NCBI RefSeq assembly: GCF_043290135.1 | Contig: NC_134701.1 | Location: 100,208,702 to 100,272,701 of the forward strand | Direction: 5' to 3' | DNA from: Rhipicephalus microplus | Lineage: Eukaryota > Arthropoda > Arachnida > Ixodida > Ixodidae | Length of the DNA: 64,000 nucleotides | Shown: one piece after another, positions 55,351 to 64,000 of the stretch | Numbering within the stretch: the stretch's first letter is position 1 | How the letters are laid out: each line of letters begins with the position of its first letter | The notes under the pieces: model-generated | What the model was told of the DNA's origin: nothing | Seen by the model: only the letters and a program-made list of their open reading frames with translations | Database searches by the model: none | Position numbers and translations under genes: made by a program

Positions 55351-55382
55351 TTACGTTTCGACCGGAGACCAATCTTTATCAG
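55351..55382 (-). ncRNA. Hammerhead-like motif 2
   Basis: On the minus strand CTGATAA (55376-55382), then A, then a 6-bp stem GATTGG/CCGGTC with loop TCT (55360-55374), then GAAA (55356-55359) and CGTAAC. The core CUGANGA differs at one base (A for the invariant G), and one unpaired A precedes stem II. CAAATAAAC follows, as in the arms of the 38914-39047 palindrome. Such motifs occur in tails of Penelope-like elements, some of which carry hammerheads. The changed G and missing stems argue against activity. Confidence 0.4.
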
Positions 55383-58115
55383 ACGTAATATACTAGGCTC
55401 CGATGCATTTTTATGTCGTCGCCGAGCCGAGAGAGAAAAGGAATGAAGGGTCCATACTGGTCATTGGTCATACCACCATGTGTGCCTGTGCGTACTTCCA
55501 CATACGTATAGCACGTGTATTTTGTGCTTAAAAATGAACAAGAAACAATAAAAAATGTGCGCACCTAAGCTAGTGGCCAAACAACCCATGCATATACAAC
55601 GAATCAAGACAAGTTCAAAATAAATAAAAGTGAACAAATAGAATAAAATGAAGCAGAGCAAAAATACCAAGTGGGAATACTAAGTACGTCCCTGAGGTGC
55701 CCCCGGCACATACTCAGGTGCAAGGACAAGAAAAAACAGAACAAACAACAAATATGTATTACATATACATCTATGGTTCAGGTGGGTATATTAAGGACAT
55801 TTGAGTGGTACAATGTGAACTTACCCGTCTGAGGCTCACCCCTCATCTTCTTCCCCTCCCCCCCCCCGCAGCTTGAACAAATCAGCAAAGTAAATTCCTT
55901 GCGATCTTTGCCTCATCCCACCGATTAACAGGAATAAAACTGTGCTCTTTCGTGAAGCAATAAAACGAAGGAGGCTAGCCAAAATTAAAACTAAATACTA
56001 ATGGGAGGCAATTTGGTTTCAATAATAAAACCTGGTTTACTTCAATCTTCTTGCAGCACAGCTTAACAACTGCGTGTCCTGCCTGGCACTCGGAACACAC
56101 GCGATGTGATACCGCCCGTCAGAGCACGATTACAGGGCTATGGCATTGCGCGGCTGAAAGTACAGACTAATCTATTGACAGTCAAGTCATTACAGTCACG
56201 CGACATGGTTAAAAGCGGCATTTCCGCCTGTTCAGGCTCTTCGATATAGCACGTTAATATACAAGCTTTGCATATTGTGAAAACGTGGCTTTCAACGTTT
56301 TCATACATGGTACATTACAGTGCAAGTGCGAATGCAAGGACTGAAGAGTAAGAATTCTGACAACATGCGGAAAAATTTTCTACTTTCTTAGTTGTCACTA
56401 GGCTGCTCGTCACAATAATTAATTCCTATCAATGCACCCTTATTTCTACTACAGTGCTCGTTGTATGCATGCAAATAACTTATGAAAGAAAAGCCACGCT
56501 TGAAACGGCCTCGATTTTGTGGGCAATGGCCGAATGAGCAGAGGGGAAAGCAAAAGGTCTTCCACTTTCCAAGTTCTCTCACGGTAGTTCGAATTGATAG
56601 GTAACATCAATTTATAGAGAACTTGAGGGCGTCCACTCGCCTCCACAATGAGAGAACGCTGCTCTCAAACACTGTACCAAAAGCCATGGCCAGTTCTCTC
56701 ATCCTTGTTCAGAGAAAGAAGCACGTTGGGCCACAAGTAAAGCTCTGCGCATGCCTTGAAAGTACAACACGTCCGTGCTATAAGCGCCTCCACGCTGTTC
56801 TTCGGAGCAAACACCCTGCAGGCGCTTGCCAAAGGGAATTGCTTTACGATTGAGAGTTGTTTCATCCAAGATTTATCCCAGCCTGTTTAGTTCTTTTTTC
56901 TATAATTCAGCGAATGTCGAAGCAGAACGAGAACGATAACAACGACGAGGATTGTCTTCCTTCTCGGTCGTATCTCTGCGCACCAGCTACGTGAGAACGA
57001 TGCGCGAGTAAGTCAGTGTCTTACAGACAGCCTCTAGAGGCCCTGTTTAAGTGCACTTGGTAGAATAAAATATTTGGATGCCGAGCACAGAAGATGGTTC
57101 TGTGTCCTAATGAACTCTTTGCACGTTTCTCGTTAACGCAAAACGCATCGAACGTTGGTGTGGCTACGATGGTCTTTCACATGTGCAGCCACATTCACCG
57201 CATTTTCTTGCCTAAGACGGTCATTCTGTGATTAAGCACGGGCTTCGTGCGACGACTGAAAGTTGCCGACTGGCTTGCGAAATTTGACGGTTCGCTATTT
57301 AACTTACTAAACACGACAGCTTTACCAAAACATTGCGTTATACGTAATGCGGGAGCCACTGCTGTCATGGCCCTTGGAGGTGGGGGGGGTGCTTAACGAT
57401 AGTTCATATATGTTGCACTCAATCTTAGAAACAGTTTGAGTAAGATCCGAAGACTTTTAATCAATTTGAAAGGAACGTTTGGGAGGAGTAAGCAAAAATT
57501 TCACACACTCATAGGGAATTCACGAGTAGAAAGGCTGAAAAGAATTCTTTGCGAAGCAAGGAGAAAACAAAACTCGCAGCAGTTTTTTGTGCTGCAGATA
57601 TTCGGGTCGAAAACATTTTGAAGAATGTTTGCATCTCGTTTTATGCGGAGTCAGTTTATTTTTTCACGCAAAATATGCCTACAAATATACATATTTCGAT
57701 AATTGTAATTTCCGAGGCTATGTCTGTTTATTTTTGTTAGTTTCATTCTTTTTTATTGTTTTTCTGTATTTTTTTCCTATACGTTGGTTCTACCCACATG
57801 TTCGCATAGTCATTTCTATGTTACTTTCGAGCCTGTCGTGGTATAGATGTGACAAGGTATTATTCAGTTGCTGCTATGAAAATTCGGAATGTTCCACCTC
57901 ATAAAACGTAAAGCAGACCTCGCCATAGCCTAGTGAGTGAGCTAGGCTGATCATTTACGTTGTCCTGCTTGTATGCATGCAATAGTTTTGCTAGGTATTA
58001 TGCAGCCCGCATTGACATATTAAAAAGTATTTCTGAAGCCTAATCTATCTTAAACGGCTTTGAATTAAACCTCAGCTGTGATGTCGTATTGTATGAAACT
58101 TCCGCCCAAACAACA

Positions 58116-58117
<2 letters not shown>
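55383..58117. other. Gene-free stretch
   Basis: No domain recognised. A C-run lies at 55857-55867 and a small stem-loop AGCCTAG...CTAGGCT at 57927-57948. Short open frames near 56623-56853 and 57587-57904 lack coding landmarks. Confidence 0.5.

Positions 58118-58174
<57 letters not shown>
58118..58174. repeat. (TA)n microsatellite
   Basis: About 28 uninterrupted TA units. Confidence 0.95.
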
Positions 58175-58175
<1 letters not shown>

Positions 58176-58699
58176 CGCTGTGTACTTCGCAGATTTTGCT
58201 TAGCTCAACAGGAAGCCCATCGGTGATGCCAAAGGGCTAACCGCAGAAACAACAGCGTCGCTTACTTCTCACGCAGTGAAAGTGCACGTTACTAATAATT
58301 CGATATATATGCAAAAATGATACGCGTTGATATACAAATTACACAGCGTGTCGCCTTCAACTCAATGTACCTATGATGTGAGCGTTGAACATTTTCCTTA
58401 ATTATAATTCTAATGTTGGCTAATTCTGTTACTGACAACTTTCACGAACAAAACATTGTTTAGCTGTCATCCGCAATCTTTTTATGTGCATGCAGTGTAC
58501 AGCGCTAAAGGCTCTACGGAAATTATGTTCCGTCTCCTGCCAAGTTCTTTGAGCTGGGCTTTGCCTTTCACGTTTTAAGACCTGCCTTGCTTCTCACTTC
58601 AAAGCTACTGCGCATTTTTGTAGTAAGTTTGTTACTCGCTTCCATAGACACGATGTACGCGCTGCTCCTGTTGGCGTCGTTACGCAACTGTAAACGCGC

Positions 58700-58815
58700 G
58701 ACTGTTTAGGATATGTCTGTGCATACAACATTTGTACACCTATTTAGTGTCATTTAGCAACGTTTCGGTCAATAAAAAGTACAACACAGTCCCCTTCCCT
58801 CGACATTCTTCGCAT
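58700..58815 (+). repeat. Dispersed repeat ending near AATAAAA, copy 2
   Basis: ATATGTCTGTGCATACAACA, CGTTTCGGTCAATAAAAAG and ACAACACAGTCCCC correspond in order to 21450-21590. Confidence 0.5.
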
Positions 58816-61479
58816 ATCATCGACTTACAAGTCACGTGGTATATGCAAAAGTTTTAATGTCACGGAAATGCCCCTGGTAGCGAAGATAAATAAAACAAGA
58901 GCTATTCACGCCTGCATTCATTTTTTGAAAGTTCTGAGGAATCGACGTTTCAACTTTGAGGTACTGCTTTGGGCTAAGCGGAAACTGTTTAAACTTCTGT
59001 GAAACAGGAAGCTTCAATATTAAGACATACAGAGTGAAAATTTCATACCATAAAAGTTGATTTTGTTATTTATCGATGCTTCAGGCTAATAATAAACGTA
59101 TGTCATTGATGTTATTTTTATGGCCGTCTTTGTTTTGAATTGCCCACGTCTTGTCTTAGTTCGGCAGTACGAGAGAGTTTTTTACGGCAGGTCATCGAAA
59201 TAGAAGTGGTTGGTTTACCGCGCCTGGCCCTTGCTCTACTTCACAGCAACTCTTCCAACGCCTGAAAAGCGAAACCAAAGAGGGCCTTGAAGCCACGGTT
59301 GTCGCGTCGCATCGGTAAAAAAAGGTTCGTCGTTCACCTATATCTGCACTCCGTGTCGCATCGTGTGAAAAATGTGGGCAGTAATTATGACAAAAATGTG
59401 TTTTCGCGCTGCGAAAAACCTAGGAAGTGTGTGTGTGAGAGTTGACAAAAGAGCGCAGAAGAGGTAAGCCCCTGTGAGTGCTGAAGGTTGCTCTATAAAG
59501 TCCTTTAAGCGTTTTACTGACTGTGGCTGCAGAGTGGTGTACTCCATCCCTTTGTCATGCGGGGGACGTACATTCGGCATGTGGGACGTTGACCTAACGT
59601 CCTTTTAAAGAAGCACCCTAGCTCTCTGAAAAGTATACATCATCTACGCATCTTGTTGTCTCCATTGCCCGCAGTGCGGCTTCGCAACTGAGTTACACAA
59701 AACCGTGGTGGTGACGAGGAATAGAGACCAGCGCACACGTCAGATTGCTGAAGTGTATGAAATCATAAAAGCAAGAAAGAGGTGCGTGAGTCAGCCTTCC
59801 ATCGCTTGCACAGATGCTGAGATTTCGTATCTACAGCATACCTAATTACGTGCTTGGTATATGTTATTGATATTTTTTATGCCTTCCTGTCTGCATATAT
59901 ATGACACGGTTCTTCCTATAAACTTTCAGTTGTGAGACGGCGCCTGTGTCAGGCACTTTCTGTACTTTTGGGATTGTTGTGCGCTGATCGTGATGAGTCC
60001 CTGTTTTACTGCAACACAAAACCGTATCACACAGCTATATGTTTTAGAAGGACGCCAATACACTTTTGGCGCAAGATGAAAGCATTTATTGTGCCTGTGT
60101 ACTATTAACATCAAATCAATACCTAGGCGCAATTTCTTGAGGGCTCTTGATGTGGTTCAAGTCACGTAAGTTCCTTGCTCATGCAGTGTCTTCGCCGCAT
60201 TGAAGACTCTATTGACATGGAAACTTCAAACGTTGGCTTCTGCAGTCTCTGAAACACGCCGGCCGAACCTCAGCACCTAATTTGAGACTTGTTTCTATGG
60301 TGCCATAGAATCGACCACTGCCTCATTACCAAGCGATTGGCGACCGACTTCTTTAAGGGGTAGGCTGATACTCGGGCGCAGCTACAGCGCGTTTACCAAT
60401 AAGCTACTGTGGTCGGTGCTTGAGCCTATGCATGAACACCACTGACACCAGGTTTACTTTGCGCATTAAAAAAAGAGCATCAGCTTGAAAAACGCACATT
60501 AATTAAAAAAACTGTGTCACGCCATTTTAAATTGCCTTCAAGTCTCCGTTTTTCTCAGTCTTATCCGTTCGTCAATCATTAACTGCAGCTTTCTGGAGAA
60601 AAAATGTCAATAAGGACACGTGACGACATCTCGGTCTTAATAGGTCTTTCTCTCCGCTCACCAATTTTTTTCCAATTTTGATACATTTAGCTGGCAAACC
60701 ATAACAATAAACACGAACGTAAAAGTCAAGAAGCCTGAAGAAAGCACCAATGCCAACGAGAAAACAAGCACAGCTTGGTGGATTTTGAACCCCATAAAAG
60801 AAGCAGTCTAGGTGCAATAACAACCTAAAAAAGGGTTTCGATGACCTTGTGAAGGTCATGTGTGACGAATCATGTCAACTGACTTTTTCAAATACTTCAA
60901 GTAGTGGTAATGACATTTTTTTGCAATACAGATGGCATGTAGAAAATGTATCGCAAAAAATGAAATGAAACTTCGCAGTATCATAACTCCATTGTTACCT
61001 TTCTTAAGCAATACCACCCATTTACTATGCCGATGTTCCCACGCACAATATAAAAACACTCACAGAGGGAGGAACAGACTCTGACTGCGACGATAATTTG
61101 AAGGTATTCTCTTCGGCTTTACTCTAACGGTGTTGCGCTATGAAAACATTGTTAGTACGTAACCGTGTCTAAATGTGAGCCAGAGAATAAAATGCATGTG
61201 TTTCTCGACGTTTAGAATAGGGACGTGCTAACTTCTTCGTAAAGGTCGTGCATTATAGCTCATACCAATAGACAGCAGACATTTTTGCCCGCACCTACGA
61301 ATTTTTGCTGGAACTAAAACTGCCTGAAGCCATACTAGTCTATTGTGAATAATTGCAGACATCCCAACTCCTACACAAGAATGAACACGTGTGTATGTGG
61401 AAGACGTGGCTGACTTATTTGCCTACTTGCAGGTGATTTACAATACAAAGCTGGAATGAAAAAAAATTGTATATACATA
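58816..61479. other. Gene-free stretch
   Basis: No recognised domain or repeat. Frames of 60-95 codons (for example 60572-60859 minus) look like chance. Confidence 0.5.
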
Positions 61480-61720
61480 GGTTGACAAACTCACTCATGA
61501 GTTGACTCACTCAGACTCAAATCCAGTCATGAGTCTGGATATGAGTGAGTCCAGGTCAGCAGCATTCTCGCAAACATGAGTGCAATGGTCTGGTTCAAAA
61601 AACATTTCGCGAGTCTGAGTTCAAGTGAGTTCGGCTTAGGAAAATTTTAGTGAGTCGTTGTCCAAGTGAGTCCAGAACACAAAAAAATTGCTTGAGTGAG
61701 CCTGACTGAGTTTCACTTTC
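61480..61720. repeat. TGAGT/ACTCA-rich interspersed repeat
   Basis: Words of the type TGAGTGAGTCCA, GAGTCTGAGT and their inverses occur about a dozen times in 240 bp, without a fixed period. TGACTCACT occurs at 61503. A smaller patch, GTCGACTCACTTGGACTCAG, is at 62127-62146. The interval between them (61721-62100) has no recognised gene. Confidence 0.55.
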
Positions 61721-62200
61721 TTTTTTAAACGTAAAGACCTATTCTTAGTTCCCTCCAGCATTATTATCAGCCTCACTTGAATTCACCTTTATGCTTACGA
61801 CTGCTCCAAGCCATTCCAAAGCAGTGTCGTTTATACTCTATTTCAATATTCCTTCATTAGCGGTGTGAATTACGAAGGGAAGGTGGCATTAACCGACCCC
61901 CAGCAGCTCTTCCAGGGAATTTCTTTTATATTGCATCTTATGCTGTCATCTCTTTCAAGAGAAATGACCTTAATGGTAACCAAGCACTCAGAACCCGTTA
62001 TCCAAGATAACATGTCAAACGGCATCATGAAGAGCTCCGATTACGTGAAATTATAGGTATAGAATAGTAACGAAGCAACGACGCAGTGGTCGAAGAAGCT
62101 TACGATCTGCTGGCGGGCTCATAAGTCGACTCACTTGGACTCAGATCGAGGCGGGAGTCTAAGTTTGCGCAAGCATTGCCGACGTACAGTCCCCCTCATC

Positions 62201-62203
<3 letters not shown>

Positions 62204-62253
<50 letters not shown>
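62204..62253. repeat. (TA)n microsatellite
   Basis: About 25 TA units directly before the truncated gypsy element G. Confidence 0.95.
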
Positions 62254-62255
<2 letters not shown>

Positions 62256-62445
62256 CAATCGTGTGCAGAAGAGACCGCAAGTAGCCTTCAACTTTCCCAG
62301 CCAATCAATCCGCTCTCATGACCAACCACCACCAATGTCACCATCGTCCCGCCCCACTCCGTCTACCCGCCATTCACCATCTCCGCGACGTCGCTCACTG
62401 TCATTGATGCGGCCACGTCCACTCGAGGGCGACCAAGAAAACTAG
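62254..62445 (+). pseudogene. gag: Element G gag C-terminal tail
   Basis: About 60 codons, rich in Ser, Pro and Arg (S-P-S-P-R-R-R-S), end in D-Q-E-N and TAG at 62443-62445. Element E gag ends in the same style. Upstream capsid and zinc knuckle are missing. Confidence 0.65.
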
Positions 62446-62447
62446 TC

Positions 62448-62852
62448 GTCGCAGTCCACGAGGCAAGGGCTGCGACGCTGTTGAACTGCGGAAGCCCTCA
62501 TGAAAGCCCATCGAACGTGATAGACGTGCTTGTGGATGGCGTTCTTGCATCTGCCTTTGTAGATGGTGGAGCCGCCGTATCAGTCATGTACGCAAAACTT
62601 AGCCGATTACTGCGCAGATTGACCACGCCGCTTTCCGGGCTCTTCCTCCGTACAGCCAGTGCCCAAAGCATTCACCCTACAGCGATGTGCACAGCCCGCC
62701 TTATGATTCAGGACGTGATGTATGCGGTCGAATTCATCATAATTCCTTCATGCTCTCACGACGTCATCCTAGGATGGGATTTTCTCTCCCGCCAGGACGC
62801 CGTCATTCATTGCGCACCAGCAGATATAGAACTCACAAATAATCTTTTTTGA
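62448..62852 (+). pseudogene. pol: Element G aspartic protease
   Basis: The frame has V-D-V-L... and F-V-D-G-G-A-A-V-S-V-M at the active site, so the retropepsin D-T-G is D-G-G. It continues to D-V-I-L-G-W-D-F-L, which is intact, and ends in a TGA at 62850-62852. The frame opens just after the gag stop in a different phase. The catalytic Asp is kept but Thr is lost, so activity is doubtful. Confidence 0.8.
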
Positions 62853-63093
62853 CGCCGGCCGACGCGCCATCTGCTGCAAGCAAGTTACTCGTCAGAGACG
62901 ACACTCAAGTGCCTGCAAACTCGTCCGCGCCGGTGTCGCACTACTGCGCTAGCCTTTCTGACACCGCTGCACTCCTCTCGCCATCTCAACGCGTTTAATT
63001 CAGAAAAGGCTTGATGGTTCCTTTAGCGACCGTGCAACTCACTCAGGGCAGCACTTCTATTTTGTTGGGAACTCATCCCCGTACAGCGTTACG

Positions 63094-64000
63094 TTGGTGC
63101 CAGGGGAATTTCTCGGCAGTGTGGAACTCATCGAAGACGCGCAAGTTACGGATCAACCCGATTACATGCACTGCTCAAGTTCCTGTACGCTTAGTGCTGT
63201 TTCGACACCTGCTTCATCATCCGATGAGGTATTCGGCCCCTCCATTCCCGACAAGCTAACGCCGGTCCAGCGTCCCCAGCTTCTGGCCCTGTTGGAAGAA
63301 TTCCGCTCTTTTTTTGATGTCGCTCGTCCTCCTCTTGGCCGCACATCCACCGTTATGCATCGCATTGACGCAGGCGCACAGCCACCACTGCGACAACGTT
63401 CATATCGCGTATCTCCTGCAGAACGCCGCGTAATCACCGAGCAGGTCAACGACATGCTTCGCCGCGATGTTTTCGCCCCTCTAGCAGCCCCTGGGCGTCT
63501 CCTGTCGTTCTTGTCACAAAGAAGGATGGTTCTGTGCAGTTGTGTGTGGACTACCGATGCCTCAACAAGACCACTCGTAAGGACGTGTACCCGCTACTAC
63601 AGGTTGATGACACGATTGACATCCTTCAATGAGCAGAATTCATTTCCTCCCTCGATTTGCGTTCAGGATACTGGCAAGTACCTGTGGCTGAGGACGCTCG
63701 ACCGAAGACCACCTTTGTCACCCCCGATGGCTTGTAAGAAATAAACGTCATGCCATTTCGGCTGTGCAATGAGCCCGCCATTTTTGAGCGCATGATGGAT
63801 ACTGTTCTGAGAGACCTGAAATGACACACGTGCCTGCGCTACCTCGATGACGTCATCGTTTTCGCTCCGGACTTCTCGACGCATATTCAACGCCTTCGGC
63901 AAGTTTTAACACGCCTGAGTGACGCCATTCTGCAACTGAACCTAAAGAAGTGCCAATTTGCAGCTCGGCAGCTGACAGTACTCGGCTACGTTGTGTCCAA
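63094..64000 (+). pseudogene. pol: Element G reverse transcriptase, broken
   Basis: The linker ends with S-Y-R-V-S-P-A-E-R-R and the RT entry follows. A frameshift near 63480-63495 moves to a frame with P-W-A-S-P-V-V-L-V and L-C-V-D-Y-R-C-L-N-K. In that frame there are stops at 63630-63632, 63735-63737 and 63822-63824, the last at a position where Trp is usual. The catalytic Y-L-D-D is at 63840-63851. The RT continues past the window end. Confidence 0.85.

Larger units (their letters stand above)
62254..64000 (+). mobile_element. Ty3/gypsy element, 5' truncated and cut by the window end (element G)
   Basis: Plus-strand gag C-terminus, protease and RT follow in gypsy order. Gag ends in an Arg/Pro/Ser-rich tail closing with E-N-stop, as in element E, so the two belong to related families, although their coding sequences have diverged. 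The left end starts abruptly after (TA)n with no LTR. Stops and frameshifts are frequent. Confidence 0.85.

Overview
The window looks like nuclear DNA from an animal, most probably a hard tick (Ixodida). The evidence is the mix of repeats: Ty3/gypsy elements with short TG...CA LTRs, R1/I-like and L2/CR1-like non-LTR elements, two kinds of tRNA-derived SINE (one ending in ATCA repeats, one carrying a Thr-tRNA-like body), and many (TA)n, (GATA)n and (CA)n tracts. The species assignment rests on remembered resemblance to tick repeats and was not searched. I found no complete host protein gene. The only host-like coding trace is a broken immunoglobulin-like domain near 51 kb.

Layout. 1-1205: a tandem minisatellite, a unique stretch, a (GATA)n tract and a terminal hairpin, resembling Helentron-associated or 'pearl'-type elements; a second copy lies at 51.3-52.3 kb and a terminal fragment at 20.6 kb. 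1.2-6.6 kb: an old Ty3/gypsy element (minus strand) with a SINE nested in its integrase and a fragment carrying a 2A-like motif nested near its protease. 7.0-9.0 kb: a 5'-truncated L2/CR1-like element. 12.2-15.0 kb: an I-like element with RNase H. 15.1-20.5 kb: an R1/LOA-like element with a zinc-knuckle ORF1. 22.5-23.0 kb: a gag-like fragment. 29.2-39.4 kb: the most informative region. A tRNA-bodied SINE inside (TA)n is followed by a Ty3/gypsy element with both 149-bp LTRs, and a 4.2-kb L2/CR1-like element has inserted into its reverse transcriptase. A 134-bp palindrome and an LTR remnant follow.

39.4-62.2 kb is mostly non-coding. It holds microsatellites, two copies of a tRNA-headed repeat (46.4 and 48.9 kb), two hammerhead-like motifs next to microsatellites, and the immunoglobulin relic. 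62.25-64 kb: a second gypsy element on the plus strand, related to the 29-39 kb one, runs off the end of the window.

Every sizeable autonomous retroelement between 1.2 and 38.9 kb reads on the minus strand. All carry stops or frameshifts. The exception is a 760-codon RT/RNase H/integrase frame in the nested gypsy, which is open throughout but cut off from its N-terminal half. The observation I rank highest is at the 5' end of the nested non-LTR element. A 64-bp block there is present twice, 300 bp apart. The inner copy starts 30 bp below a TATA box and ends at a perfect splice donor, and the outer copy looks like the same exon already spliced.
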